Below are positions 37,685 to 51,609 of a DNA stretch of 64,000 nucleotides, piece by piece. The DNA is from Marthasterias glacialis (taxonomy: Eukaryota > Echinodermata > Asteroidea > Forcipulatida > Asteriidae). Within the stretch, counting starts at the first letter, position 1. Every line of letters begins with the position of its first letter. The position numbers were made by a program, and so were the translations under genes. The notes beneath the pieces were generated by a model, which saw nothing but the letters and a program-made list of their open reading frames with translations, made no database searches and had not been told where the DNA came from. The stretch spans positions 20,181,397 through 20,245,396 of the forward strand of contig OU452219.1 in the NCBI GenBank assembly GCA_911728455.2, in the 5' to 3' direction.

Positions 37685-38549
37685 GAAAACCTGCAAGATT
37701 ATTGGGAGGAAATGTGGTTAGATCTTCGCTTACCATTTGCCGCACTCTTGTCTTTACCTTTCGTCGAAACCAATACCACACAATCCATAGATCAAAGTCT
37801 CTTGAAAATGGTGCCAAAATACTGAACATTGTTCAACAAGTAGAGTTTTTAGAAACCAAGGTTTACTGTCAAAAGTTCAGTTCAGTTTTTAAAACACAAA
37901 CTGCAAGGTCATCAAATCCACCGACAACATTCTCCACCACCACAGAAACAACTCCTTTTCCTTGGATGAACACTTGGAAGACTAAACACCAAACAGCTCT
38001 CCCGGGCTGGCACTGGCACGGGTAGTTCCTCTGGTGTGGTACTCAGAAGAAGAAGGTCAAGTTGTCCAACTGTCCCCCAGTCATGTCGTCCTAGAAGAAG
38101 TGTAACACTATGCTTTAGTTCTCAGAGTCTCTTGAAGGTCGGCATCAAAGAAGGCCCGTGATAATTCCGTGGAACTCGCATGCTAGTCGGAGGCTCAACA
38201 GCGAAGTTGGGAGTCCATTTTGAGTGCATTTTATAAAGTCAATTGTCGTCCGTGAAATTCCATGCTCAACTTCGTGGAGCTCTCCAAACTAGTTGCAAAC
38301 TCAACACAGAATAAACCAGTTTTCGAGAAACAACACTCGATTAAAAAGCCTTCTTGTTGTTGACAGGTTCCTTTACAGGCGGTAGGGTTGTAAAATGTCA
38401 ATTTCTGTCCAGTTTGAAATCCTCAAATCCCTTGTAGAAGCCGAATTACCAAAAAGCCACGTTGCCGTCCGCAGTGGTCTCGTTGAAAACTGCAACTATG
38501 AACCGTGTTGGATAGTTCAAGAGTTCCAATGCACGCGCCCAAAAAAGTA

Positions 38550-38677
38550 ATTTGCATAACAATGCTGCATTCTGAACTCGTTTACTACATCTCAATGTGA
38601 GGAATTCCAGTTTTCCTCCAGAGTAAAAGCCCCGCCCACTAGTTCTCTAGATCTAAAGTTTGTACAGATTATAAAAA
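38550..38677 (+). promoter_or_regulatory. Octamer / GC-box / TATA module, U4
   Basis: ATTTGCAT 38550-38557, CCCCGCCCAC 38630-38639, TATAAAAA 38670-38677. Beta spacing of 120 bp. Confidence 0.45.
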
Positions 38678-39849
38678 CAAACAACTACTTTGAAAGTGGA
38701 TGCCTGAGAGGTTTTCGATATCTTGGCCTGTCGGCACACTTTGCTTAAAAGGTCTTAAATATGTACGATACTCCCCTCCAGGAACCAATGGCGTAACTTG
38801 ACATTTTCATTGGGGAGGAGGGGTAGGGGCAGCGGCGTAGCCACATGGGGCCGGAGGATGGGGGCACGTACACCCCCAAAATTTCCAAGTTCCCTCCATG
38901 TGCCCCTAGAAAATAATCCAGATACATGTGGTTTATTTATGTCAAGTCAAAGAGAAAACGCACAGCTGTACCTTGATACCTCGTATACTGACCAGCACAA
39001 TGTTCCAGACTTAACAAGTAAATTTACTTTTCTAAAGCTGCAATGTGTTCATGGTTGGTTCCCATGAAACAAAAGGGGTTAGGAAGGCATGGAGACTAAC
39101 AATGTGGCAATTGTAAAGGTTGTTTCGTGAAATAATTCCGTTATATACATTAACTTCAAAGACTTTACGAGAGAGGCAATCATTTGGTCACCGTATGAAA
39201 TATCAAAGGTGAAAGATGGTTTCCTAGAAATAAAAAGGGGTCAGTCTATTTTTCTCTCAGCCTCGGTTTGGTTTGGTTTAATTAAATAAAAACTGCAAAA
39301 CAAGATGGCTGCTTTCGGCAACTGTCTGGTATAAATATCCTTGCTATAAATATGTGCCAGAGTATTTTAACATACAGCCTCGTTTGGGTTTAATACATTA
39401 TTTGATTCAAGAAAAAAAAGATGGCTGTATGTCTTGACAAGAATCGATACTGTTGTTCATTGCGTATTACTGGGGGGTATATTATGCATAAACAAGACAT
39501 AATACTTGCCATTACGCAAAAGTGGTTTTTTTTTTTTTTTTTAACATAATGATTGGATGCACCTCACTATAGAGGTCACCAGATCATGGCTAGACTTCAA
39601 CTTCTTGAAGACTTGAGGACTGCGCCATCTACGTCAGCCCAGAGGCCGTGCGATTGTCTTGGTTTAGCTAAAATGGACAAATGCCGACAACAAAGGGCGC
39701 TATGCGCTTTTAACGGTCTTCATTTTTCTCGTCTGTTTCAAAGTTTACCAATCGCGATTGCTGGCAATCATACCAACGATCACTGCGAATTGATAAATTT
39801 ATTTGTATTCGTTACTAAACCAACGAACAATACTCTTTCCTAATTCTGA

Positions 39850-40100
39850 TACATCTCCCTACACTAACACCCGCATCCCTTACCCTCACACCCAACCCTC
39901 ACAGTCACACCCAAAACTTTCTACCATCCCCTACGACTACAGCACCCACCTATCCCTACTGACCATCACACCCATTACCTAACCTTACACTCAATCGTAC
40001 CCTTGCAACCAACCCCTCTCTATCGAGGAACCTATCCCTACCGACCCTCACACCCATCCCCTACCCTCATACTAAACCCCATCCACCCCTCCTCGATCCT
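39850..40100. repeat. G-poor, C-rich tract, U4
   Basis: Includes CACACCCAACCCTCACAGTC, an extra repeat compared with U2. Confidence 0.7.
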
Positions 40101-42418
40101 TTCATGATCATGGCTTCATACTGGTAAATGTGTTATTTGTTTTAAAAGCAAAGAACAGTATTTTTAGAGAACATAAAACAGGTGGTTTTGTGGATGAAGT
40201 TACAAAAAAGTATATGTACACTTTATTCATTGCCGAGGGAAATGTAACTAAAACGCCGACTGACCGGAACACTAAGATGATGAGTAAACTTCTTAGTTTT
40301 TGTATGTCGTCTTTGTGAAATAAATTATCACAGCAAGTTGTTTCATTCTGTAAAATTATGTCGAATTGGTAAAGTAGGTGATCTCACTGTCTGGCTGAGA
40401 AGTATGGCACTCATGAAGCTACATTAATAGTTTCATGAAATAGAAATTGGTGGACCGCAAGAGGGCGTAATGTTTTGGGATAACCTTTGGGACCCCGGCA
40501 AAAACTAATTTAAAAAATATATTAAAAAAACGTATAGTGTAGACTTAACTCATGACCAAAGCTATGGTGTTGATTTGATTCATAAAAGCCTTTATTGAGA
40601 TTATAAAACGATGTTCATTGTCATAATAAAGGTTCGTAAAAGGAGGAAGTGTAGTATTTTAATTCCCTCCTAATCCAGACCCAAGAGGATAATCCAAACT
40701 ATTGTGCCTTCTTGCGGCCGAACATAAAATCTCTTCACTCCATCATTACTTGGAAAAGTTCGTGCGCCCCCACTTACAAAACATTTGCCCTAAAATTTAC
40801 TTAAATTCAGGCCCATTAATAACTATATTTGATAAACTGTGCACACCTAAGCATTTCTTTTGTGGGTTTTAAGTCTGGGCTCGAGAAAATAGAATAAAAC
40901 GCATAAGAAGCAAATGTTACGTTTCGATTGATTTAATCCTTGAATGAGAACGAACAACTTCTAAAATATCATTGTTATTGTTGAATCCACTTCTTCACTA
41001 TCCCCCACCCTGCCATAATTCCCGAAAGAAAATTGAAACCTTACTACTGCCATCCATTAAATAAAAGTTACTTAGTTGAGTCCCATCCCCAAAATACCGA
41101 GTAAACTAGTCCAAGAAGTTCAACATTGGACCCAGTTTCAATAATCCCTGAAATGAATGACCCTTAAAAATAATTTTGTCACATCAAGTGGACATGCATA
41201 ACTTATGGTCAACCACAAGAGGGCGTACTTTCTTTTTCCCGATGGAGGTGGGTAGGAACTTGGGCGGCATGGGGGGGGGAGGTCTAAGGCTTGGGTCAAA
41301 ACTAAAGTAGGTGTCTAAAAATTTATTTGGAACAGCTAATGACTAGATTTAGTTAAACTTAATATTTAAGTAACTGTGGCTGAGTGAGAAAGGGCAAATT
41401 ATGAATTAATATCAACAGATTCTAACCCCCTAATGTCACTTTGATTTGTTTTGGATCTTTATAAACATAGATTTAGTAAAAGTAATTTAAAGAATATAAG
41501 AAACATGCTGTCCTCTGGACTTAAAGTTTAAACAATTGCATAAAAGCCCTTAAAATACGGTCTTAGTATGATTCTGAGAAGTTGAGAGGACTGGAGAACA
41601 AATATCTTAAGTTTGTCTTTTATTTCATGCTCAAAAGAATATAACTTAATTACAAACCTGAATATTAATCAATACGAGTCAAAAACACTCCTGCCGATTA
41701 GAATACTCTCTGTGTTTTAAATTAAAGATATTTTTAAAATAAGTTATGAGTACTTTTGTTTCTTTTTAACTGTCTAAAAATAACCCAAGATAAAAATTAT
41801 GAAAAAAAATGCTATAATTTCCTTTTGAGAAATCACTTACAATGCTAATATTACATCTATTGGGTATATTTGTGTTATGTAACAATGCCTGGTCAGGCAA
41901 ATAAGTTTTATGAATCATTTCAAAAATGACTTGTCTCTGTAACTGATTATTAAAAAGACTGTTTTATACCAATTTAAAAAAGAGAAACAAACTGCATCTT
42001 TTTTTCTCAAACAACTGCTCACCCTTTACTTTACTTTAATATCAAAAGTAATAAAACTATTATGAAAACTTAAAGAAATTTTCGTTTTCCAACCATTCCA
42101 TGGATTTCACTTACATCTTAATAATCGATTTGTTTCACATTGAAAATAATGTTCTATTTAGTGTGCATTATCATCAACAAGATGCACTTTTCACTCGATA
42201 TGTGGCATGGTGTACCCCCTTCCCCCTCACATTGGGTCTTAATCGTGTTCTGGTATTTATTTGATTTTTTTTTGGAGGATTACTCCTGTACTAGAGGGAA
42301 ACAGTGTGTTAGGGTAATGAACAATAGCGGGTGGGCGGGAGATGGGGGTCACGATGACTCCCTCTGTCTTGTATCGAGCTTGATTTTATAATAGCCTCCA
42401 TCTCCACTTACAGCCCAG

Positions 42419-42598
42419 GGCCAATTTCATAGTGCTGCTTTAATGGAAAGCAAATTTTCATGCTAACTATAGCAGAAATATTTGCTTAAGCATAAGCGTA
42501 TTTCACAGGTTAGCAAGAGAATTAGGCAGCTTGCGCGTTCACCATGGATTTCGCACTGTAAGCACAAAATTGGCGGATAAGCGGTTCCATGAAATTGG
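42419..42598. repeat. 180-bp MITE, U5
   Basis: Same insertion point and GCCCAG flanks as the U3 copy, so it was copied with the unit and is not an independent insertion. The left region reads TATAGCAGAAATATTTGC, which differs from U3 (TATATTAGAA). Confidence 0.85.
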
Positions 42599-42836
42599 GC
42601 CCAGATCTGATCCTCCCACTCTAAATTATAACTGTGGGAACTCTGCATCAAGCTAGTTATACTCAGGGCTTTCAGAGTCCCATGTAAATCTTCCTGTGTT
42701 CCATACAACACTCCACCAGAAAGAAGAGAGTTGTGGGTTCAATTCCTACTTCAGGTGTCTGTGTATTTTCACCACATGCATTGAAAGCATCGAGTATACT
42801 ATGCTTCATGGTACTACAGGCAGGTTATGGGATTGT

Positions 42837-43042
42837 CTTTGATGATACAGTCATGGAATTTGGCACATAGTCAGAGCATGTCATGAGAAAGATATTTGAC
42901 AATAGGGCCATCGCAAATTTGTCTTTAAAAAAAATATAGGTAGAGTACCAATCAGTGGCAGCCATTTTGATTGGCCATCAGCTTTCTCATGATCATGACA
43001 TACTCTGACTGTGTGCCAAAATCCATGTTTGTATCATCAAAG
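42837..43042. repeat. 206-bp palindromic element, U5
   Basis: Intact, nearly identical to the U4 copy. Confidence 0.85.
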
Positions 43043-43560
43043 GCACAACTCCCCCAAGTATTTCCCCTGTCTGCCCCAATATTATATTTATTTAAATTAA
43101 AGGTTTGTTTTAATAAACTATTTTACCTTGATAATGATTTTTCTCAAATTCCACTAAATTGTTTTAAAGGAGACTACATAGCAAACTGCTTTATACTCTC
43201 AAGTGCTAAGGATCCTTGATCAATCCAGCCACCTCATCCTGTGACGCGGATGTTGAAATGAGCAGCTGACACAATGGTCATGATGTCTCATCAAATCTTG
43301 ACTTGTAGCTCGTTTTGCTAGTTGTGCAGATTAAGGTCATTTTTGAAAACCACAGCTCAGGCCTTTTTCAAGTTCCAAACCAAACTTTTACAGTTTTTAA
43401 ATTAGTGACTGAGACCAAACTAGAGCTTAAGCTGAGCTGTGATTTCAAAAAGGGCCCTAGTCACACTAATGAATGATGAATAGATGGATGCCTTGGCTCT
43501 GCAGAGTGCTCCCTCTCTCTTTAGCTGTCCCTCTCTGATCCCTAGATGACCTACACTGAC

Positions 43561-43640
43561 CTGTCTCTTCAGATGGTGAGTTGACCTGTGACCTCTCATC
43601 CATGTCTTTTTCGGTTGGAGTCGTCCCATCCAAATAAGCA
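43561..43640 (-). pseudogene. Exon-like segment d, U5 copy
   Basis: 80 nt. A 5-bp loss changes the reading after NSPS to EETGQCRSSRDQ, which restores similarity to the U1 peptide EESGHCRSSRDK, although CAG/GTCAGT still lies inside it. Confidence 0.35.
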
Positions 43641-44310
43641 CTAAATGCCAAAAGTCATAAATAAAAACAATGAGTATCATAGTGTGTTGTTTCTTGAAAA
43701 CTGTATAGTTGAGCGAATATACAGTGTTCAGGAACCACTGTTGTACCTTCACCTTTCCGTGTGCTGTCAGTGTTTTAACAAAGGATTGGACAACATTGTT
43801 AACTGGTTTCAAAAAGCATTAGGAAACTAACTTGTAAACATTTGTCATAGAAATGAATGCTAGGGATTCCAAGAAAGCCTGCGTTTTTTTCACTTTCATT
43901 TTACTCAAAAAAAAAAAATTCTCTTAAATTGAATTACTTCCCTTTTTTAATAATGTGCACTGAAAGATTTTGGCGTAACATGTACTGCTGGGTTAAAGAC
44001 TCCTTTTCTTTTTGCAACAAACCAATCTTGAAAAGTATCACTGTAGTTTTCTTTCCTTTGAAACTTTTGGATTTGTAAACTTATTTATCTCTTTTTATCT
44101 TCGTTTCTTTTTCTTGTATGAAAAAAAGACAAGAAAAGTATAATACCACATTCCATTGCATGGTCGTTAAACTCAGATCAGATGACATCGATGAAAAGCG
44201 GGTCGTCAGCTTTAAGAAAATGGAACCTGTAAAAGAAAATGTAAAATAAAGTTAAAATAAGTTCTAAAACTGTAAGCACTGCAATCCAATTACCTTTACC
44301 ATTAACTTAC

Positions 44311-44381
44311 CAAATGTTGTGATCAACAATGTCCCAGATATGCCATCATTATGCAATGTGTCATCCACAGCAGAAGTTAAG
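44311..44381 (-). pseudogene. Exon-like segment c, U5 copy
   Basis: 71 nt, intact consensus peptide and splice sites. Upstream on the minus strand, the array contains the longer mini-exon GTAGATGGGTAAAGCATTTG... Confidence 0.5.
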
Positions 44382-44417
44382 CTGTAAAAAGAAAAAAACT
44401 TACAGAAAATGTTATTA

Positions 44418-44797
44418 CCTGTGGGAGGAAAGTGGTAATTTGCTGTTGAAGGAAAATAGGTTATGTATTTGAACTTACCCACTCTCCCAAATGCTTTACC
44501 CATCTACCTGTGGAAAGAAAGTGGTTATTTGCTGTGGGAGGAAAGTGGTTATTTGCTGTGGAAGGAAAAAAGGTTAATGTACATGAACTTACCAACTCTA
44601 CCAAATCTTTTTTTACCTGTGGATGGAAACTGGTTATTTGCTGTGGGAGAAAAGTGGTTATTTGCTGTGGGAGGAAAAGAGGTTATATATTTAAACTTAC
44701 CAACTCTACCAAATATGTTTTTTACCTGTAGAAGGAAAATGGTTATTTGCTTTAGGAGGAAAGTGGTTATTTGCTGTGGAAGGAAATGGGGTTAAAA
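44418..44797. repeat. 24-bp splice-site minisatellite, U5
   Basis: A single block whose first element reads GTGGTAATTTGCTG (one substitution). It includes the GTGGATGGAAACTGG variant also seen in the second block of U3, so these two share recent ancestry or conversion. Confidence 0.85.
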
Positions 44798-44848
44798 GCT
44801 AAACCTAACCCATTCTATACTACTTTTATACTTTACCTCATACTTAAC

Positions 44849-45258
44849 CTTGCTGCCATTTCTGTACATGATGCAGTCTGTTGTTCTATGTTCAATCTCA
44901 GCACATCTTTCATCTCGGGTGGGGCCAAGCATCATAGTCTTTGGTTTATGGCATACAGTATTACTTAGTCTTGGTTTCAATTGGTTTCTTTTAAAAACTC
45001 ATGCATTCAGTGAGTCATTTGTTGGAGAACATCGCACTGTAAAACTTTACATTTTTGGTAAACAAAACATTTTAGTGCACTTGAACCAAGACTAAGTAAT
45101 ACTGCCTACATTACCTGCCTGAAGAGTTCTAACCTGAATAAGGGGAAATGATTAGTGGTGTAATTCCTAGGCCTACACTCCCATCTACTCTAAGCCTTTT
45201 ATATTTCATTACCATAACTTACCCTGTCATCTTTGTCATCAATCTTCATGGCTGGTAT
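44849..45258 (-). pseudogene. Exon-like cluster a, mini-exon, b: U5 copy
   Basis: b is at 45223-45258, the mini-exon at 45115-45133 and a at 44849 to about 44974. The peptide of a reads CHKPKTMMLGPTRDERC, so two substitutions change residues without breaking the frame. Confidence 0.4.
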
Positions 45259-45975
45259 CTTGAGGTCATCAATAAGCAGGGCAGTCAATACAGGGGGTCA
45301 TCATGTCTTCTTGATTTTTTCCTTTTTTTTCCTTTTTATATTTTTAAGTAGTACAGGGCCCTATTTCCTTAATAATTATCTAGGGTAAATAAATCGCATG
45401 CGTACACATTAATGCTGCTACAGAATCTAAGGATTGGTAATTGCTATTCTTAGCTGGCATTTCAGTGGGTTTTGTGAAAGCTTAAAGAGGGGTGATGTAT
45501 AATGTGGTGCTTAACCACATCATACAAAGACAATGTTTTGTTTGAATGATGGCTTTATTTCATTAGTCTTAACTAAGTGAAGACTAAAATTATGTCAAGA
45601 ATATTTCAGTTGGTCTTTACTGGGTTGAGTGCAAGATTGCACAGCATGTTTCTTTGCGGAGTACAGAGAGCTTATTTCAATTTATATTTAAAATTCTTAA
45701 AAAATGCTATGTAAATTATTATGTGTGAAAGCAAGCTCACAAAATATTTCGTTTAATTCCTTATCATTCAATTTGTGTACAATTATTTGGGCAGTTTCAA
45801 CTTTATAACAACTACATTACATTACATTATGTTGTTGTCTTGTTGGCCTTAATTTTAAGAACAATGATGGTCTAAGTCAAACTAACCACTGTGTAAAAAA
45901 AATTAAAAAAAAAAAAAAAAAAAAACCCCAGGTGGTTTGGGCGGTGCCCGAATGAAATTAAGGTTTTAATAATTT

Positions 45976-46448
45976 AATCATGACAATATTTATGTTAAAC
46001 ATGACAATTGGTGACATCAGCTTCAACATCCCTGGGAAAACGTTTGGAACCAAAAAGAAATACAGTGCATCACTGGCCACAACCAACATGCATTTCAAGA
46101 GAGTGAACCATGTAGAATGATCAAGCAGTTCTGGCAACATCACCATGAAAGACAATACAAGTTGACAACATCAACAAGCACTCAGTTGAATACTCGGTGT
46201 TAAAAAAAATAATTTAATCATGACAATATTTATGTTAAACATGACAATTGGTGACATCAGCTTCAACATCCCGCAGAAAACGTTTGGGACCAAAAAGAGC
46301 TACAGTGCATCACTGGCCACAACCAACATGCATTACAAAAAACTGAACCATGTAGAATGATCAAGCAGCTTTGGCAACATCACCATGAAAGACATTACAA
46401 GTTGACAACATCAACAAGCACTCAGTTGAATACTCGGTGTTAAAGAAA
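45976..46448. repeat. Tandem pair of 240-bp repeats, U5
   Basis: Copies start at 45976 and 46216. A long poly-A run lies at about 45900-45925. Confidence 0.85.
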
Positions 46449-47300
46449 AAGAAAACCTGCAAGATTATTGGGAGGAAATGTGGTTAGATCTTCGCTTACC
46501 ATTTGCCGCACTCTTGTCTTTACCTTTCGTCGAAACCAATACCACACAATCCATAGATCAAAGTCTCTTCAAAATGGTGCCAAAATACTGAACATTGTTC
46601 AACAAGTAAAGTTTTTAGAAACCAAGGTTTACTGTCAAAAGTTCAGTTCAGTTTTTAAAACACAAACTGCAAGGTCATCAAATCCACCGACAACATTCTC
46701 CACCACCACAGAAATAACTCCTTTTCCTTGGATGAACACTTGAAGACTAAACACCAAACAGCTCTCCCGGGCTGGCACTGGCAAGGGTAGTTCCTCTGTT
46801 GTGGTACTCAGAAGAAGAAGGTCAAGTTGTCCAACTGTCCTCCAGTCATGTCGTCCTAGAAGAAGTGTAACACTATTCTTTTAGTTCTCAGAGTCTCTTG
46901 AAGGTCGGCATCAAAGAAGGCCCATGATAATTCCGTGGAACTCGCATGCTAGTCGGAGGCTCAACAGCGAAGTTGGGAGTCCATTTTGAGTGCATTTTAT
47001 AAAGTCAATTGTCGTCCGTGAAATTCCATGCTCAACTTCGTGGAGCTCTACAAACTAGTTGCAAACTCAACACAGAATAAACCGGTTTTCGAAAACAACA
47101 CTCGATTAAAAAGTCTTCTTGTTGTTGACAGGTTCCTTTACAGGCGGTAGGGTTGTAAAATGTCAATTTCTGTCCAGTTTGAAATCCTCAAATCCCTTGT
47201 AGAAGCCGAATTACCAAAGAGCCACGTTGCCATCCGCGGTGGTCTCGTTGAAAACTGCAACTATGAACCGTGTTCCAATGCACGCGCCCCAAAAAAAGTA

Positions 47301-47428
47301 ATTTGCATAACAATGCTGCATTCTGAACTCGTTTACTACATCTCAATGTGAGGAATTCCAGTTTTCCTCCAGAGTAGAAGCCCCGCCCACTAGTTCTCTA
47401 GATCTAAAGTTTGTACAGATTATAAAAA
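47301..47428 (+). promoter_or_regulatory. Octamer / GC-box / TATA module, U5
   Basis: ATTTGCAT 47301-47308, CCCCGCCCAC 47381-47390, TATAAAAA 47421-47428. The sequence just upstream has a deletion compared with U2 and U4 (the GTTGGATAG segment is missing), but the three motifs are untouched. Confidence 0.45.
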
Positions 47429-48594
47429 CAAACAACTACTTTGAAAGCGGATGCCTGAGAGGTTTTCGATATCTTGGCCTGCCGGCACACTTTGCTTAAA
47501 AGGTCTTAAATATGTACGATACTCCCCTCTAGCAACCAATTGCGTAACTTGACATTTTCATTGGGGAGGAGGGGGTAGGGGCAGCGGCGTAGCCACATGG
47601 GGCCGGAGGATGGGGGCACGTACACCCCCAAAATTTCCAAGTTCCCTCCATGTGCCCCTAGAAAATAATCCAGATACATGTGGTTTTATTTATGTTAAGT
47701 CAAAGAGAAAACACACAGCTGTACCTTGATACCTCGTTTACTGACCAGCACAATGTTCCAGACTTAACAAGTAAATTTACTTTTCTAAAGCTGCAATGTG
47801 TTCATGGTTGGTTCCCATGAAACAAAAGGGGTTAGGAAGGCATGGAGACTAACAATGTGGCAATTGTAAAGGTTGTTTCGTGAAATAATTCCGTTATATA
47901 CATTAACTTCAAAGACTTTACGAGAGAGGCAATCATTTGGTCACCGTATGAAATATCAAAGGTGAAAGATGGTTTCCTAGAAATAAAAAGGGGTCAGTCT
48001 ATTTTTCTCTCAGCCTCGGTTTGGTTTGGTTTAATTAAATAAAAACCGCAAAACAAGATGGCTGCTTTCGGCAACTGTCTGGTATAAATATCCTTGCTAT
48101 AAATATGTGCCAGGGTATTTTAACATACAGCCTCGTTTGGGTTACATTTATTTGATTCAAGAAAAAAAAGATGGCTGTATGTCTTGACAAGAATCGATAC
48201 TGTTGTTTATTGCGTATTTTTGGGGATATATTATGCATAAACAAGACATAATACTTGCCATTACGCAAAAGTGTTTTTAAAAAAAACCATAATGATTGGA
48301 TGCACCTCACTATAGAGGACACAAGATCATGGCTAGACTTCAACTTCTTGAAGACTTGAGGACTGCGCCATCTACGTCAGCCCACAGGCCGTGCGATTGT
48401 CTCGGTTTAGCTAAAATGGACAAATGCCAACAACAAAGGGCGCTATGCGCTTTTAACGGTCTTCATTTTTCTCGTCTGTTTCAAAGTTTACCAATCGCGA
48501 TTGCTGGCAATCATACCAACGATCACTGCGAATTGATAAATTTATTTGTATTCGTTATTAAACCAACGAACAATACTCTTTCCTAATTCTGATA

Positions 48595-48850
48595 CATCTC
48601 CCTACACTGACACCCGCATCCCTTACCCTCACACCCAACCCTCACAGTCACACCCAAAACTTTCTACCATCCCCTACGACTATAGCACCCACCTATCCCT
48701 ATTGACCATTACACCCATTACCTAACCTTACACTCAATCGTACCCTTGCAACCAACCCCTCTCTATCAAGGAACCTATCCCTACTGACCCTCACACCCAT
48801 CCCCTACCCTCATACTAAACCCAACCCACCCCTCCTCGATCCCTTCATGA
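48595..48850. repeat. G-poor, C-rich tract, U5
   Basis: Close to the U4 form. U6 and U7 lack the tract because of the junction at 57195. Confidence 0.7.
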
Positions 48851-51191
48851 TCATGGCTTTATATTGATAAATGTGTATTTGTTTTAAAAGCAAAGAACAG
48901 TATTTTTAGAGAACATGAAACAGGTGGTTTTGTGGGTGAAGTTACAAAAAAGTCTATGTACACTTTATTCCTCGCCGAGGGAAATGTAACTAAAACGCCG
49001 ACTGACCGGAACACTAAGATGATGAGTAAACTTCTTCGTCTTTGTGAAATAAATTATCACGGCAAAGTGTTTTAAAATTAAGTCCAATTGGCAAATTAGG
49101 TGATCTCATTATCTGGCTGAGAAGTATGGCACCCATGAAGCTACATTAGTTTTATGAAATAGGAATTGGTGGACCGCAAGAGGGCGTAATGTTTTGGGAT
49201 AATCTTTGGGACCCCGGCAAAAAATAATTTAAAAAATATATTAAAAAAACGTATAGTGTAGACTTAACTCATGACCAAAGCTATGGTGTTGATTTGATTC
49301 ATAAAAGCCTTCATTGAGATTATAAAACGATGTTCATTGTCATAATAAAGATTCGTAAAAAGAGGAAGTATGTTATTTTAATTCCCTCCTAATCCAGACC
49401 CAAGAGGATAATCCAAACTATTGTGCCGTCTTGCGGCCGAACATAAAATCTCTTCACTCCATCATTACTTGGAAAAGTTCGTGCGCCCCCACTTACAAAA
49501 CATTTGCCCTAAAATTTACTTAAATTCAGGCCCATTAATAACTATATTTGATCAAATGTGCACACCTAAGCATTTCTTTTGTGGGTTGAAATCTGGGCTC
49601 GAGAAAATAGAATAAAACGCATAAGAAGCTAAGGTTATGTTTCGATTGGTTTAATCCTTGAATGAGATTGAACAACTTCTAAAATAACATTGTTATTGTT
49701 GAATCCACTTCTTCACTATCCCCACCCTCCCATAATACTATTATCCCCGGAAAAAAAAAAGAAATCTTACTACTGCGCCCTCTTGTGGCCGGCCATCTTC
49801 ACCATTTCGAGATAATGGTGCATACCATCCATTGAATAAAAGTTACTTAGTTCAGTCAAATTCCCAAAATACCGAGTAAACTAGGCCCAGCGGAAGTTCA
49901 ACATTGGACCCAGTTTTAATAATCCCTGAAATGAATGACCCTCAAATAATATTTGTCATGTGGACATGCATAACTTATGGTCAACCACAAGAGAGCGTAC
50001 TTTGTTTTCCCGATGGAGGTGGGTAGGAATTTGGGCGGCATGGGGGAGGGGGTCTAAGGCTTGGGTCAAAACTAAAGTAGATGCCTAAAAACTTATTTGG
50101 AACAGCTAATGACTAGATTCAGTTAAACTTAATATTTAAGTAACTGTGGCTGAGTGAGAAAGGGCAGATATTATGAATATCATCAGTTTCTAACCCCCTA
50201 ATGCCAGTTTGATTTGTTTTGGATCTTTATAAACATAGATTTGGTAAAAACAATTTAAAGAATATAAGAAACATGCTGTCCTCTGGACTTAAAGTTTAAA
50301 CAATTGCATAAAAGACCTTAAAATACGGTCTTAGTAAGATTCTGAGAAGTTGAGAGGAATGGAGAACAAATATCCAAACTTTGTCTTTTATTTCATGCTC
50401 AAAAGAATATAACTTAATTACAAACCTGAATATTAATCAATAGAGTCAAAAACACTCCTGCCGATTAGAATACTCTCTGTGTTTTAAATTAAAGATATTT
50501 TAAAAGTAAGTTATGAGTACTTCCGTTTCATTTTAACTGTCTAAAAATAACCCAAGATAAAAATTATGAAAAAAAGATGCTATAATTTCCTTTTGAGAAA
50601 TCACTTACAATGCTAATATTACATCTATTGGGTATATTTGTGTTATGTAACAATGCCTGGTCAGGCAAATAAGTATTATGAATCATTTAAAAAATGACTT
50701 GTCTCTGTAACTGATTATTAAAAAGACTGTTTTTTTACCATTTTAAAAAAGAGAAACAAATTGCATCTTTTTTTCTCAAACAACTGCTCACCCTTTACTT
50801 TACTTTAATATCAAAAGTGATAAAACTATTATGAAAACTTAAAGAAATTTTCTTTTTCCAACCTTTCCATGGATTTCACTTACATCTTAATAATCGATTG
50901 TTTCACATTGAAAATAATGTTCTATTTAGTGTGCATTATCATCAACAAGATGCACTTTTCACTCGATATGTGGCATGGTGTACCCCCTTCCCCCTCACAT
51001 TGGGTCTTCATCGTGTTCTGGAATTTATTTGATTTTTGGGGGGAGGATTACTCCTGTACTAGAGGGAAACAGTGTGTTAGGGAAATGAACATTAGCGGGT
51101 GGGCGGGGGATGGGGGAGGGGGTCACGATGACTCCCTCTGCCTTGTATCAAGCTTGATATATAATGGCCTCCATCTCCACTTACAGCCCAG

Positions 51192-51371
51192 GGCCAATTT
51201 CATAGTGCTGCTTTAATAGAAAGCAAATTTTCCTGCTAACTATAGCAGAAATCTTTGCTTAAGCATAAGCATATTTCACAGGTTAGCAAGAGAATTAGGC
51301 AGCTTGTGCGTTCACCATGGATTTCGCACTGTAAGCACAAAATCGGCGGACAAGCGGTTCCATGAAATTGG
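51192..51371. repeat. 180-bp MITE, U6
   Basis: Same insertion point again. Private changes include GCATAAGCATATTTC and AATCGGCGGACAAGC. Confidence 0.85.
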
Positions 51372-51609
51372 GCCCAGATCTGATCCTCCCACTCTAAATT
51401 ATAACTGTGGGAACTCTGCATGAAGCAAGTTATACTCAGGGCTTTCAGAGTCCCATGTAAATCTTCCTGTGTTCCATACAACACTCCACCAGAAAGAAGA
51501 GAGTTGTGGGTTCAATTCCTACTTCAGGTGTCTGTGTATTTTCACCACATGCATTGAAAGCATCGAGTATACTATGCTTCATGGTACTACAGGCAGGTTA
51601 TGGGATTGT

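Larger units (their letters stand above)
33336..42007. repeat. Macrosatellite unit U4 (8.7 kb, beta right half)
   Basis: Like U2 it has no 180-bp MITE at the GCCCAG site (33810-33815). The first 240-bp repeat has a 2-bp loss (AACCAAAGAAAT) that breaks the frame open in the other units. The minisatellite is a single block. Confidence 0.9.
42008..50776. repeat. Macrosatellite unit U5 (8.8 kb, beta right half)
   Basis: Carries the 180-bp MITE. With U6 it shares a 5-bp loss in exon d. The right half is the closest relative of the U4 right half, at an offset of about 8.76 kb. Confidence 0.9.
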
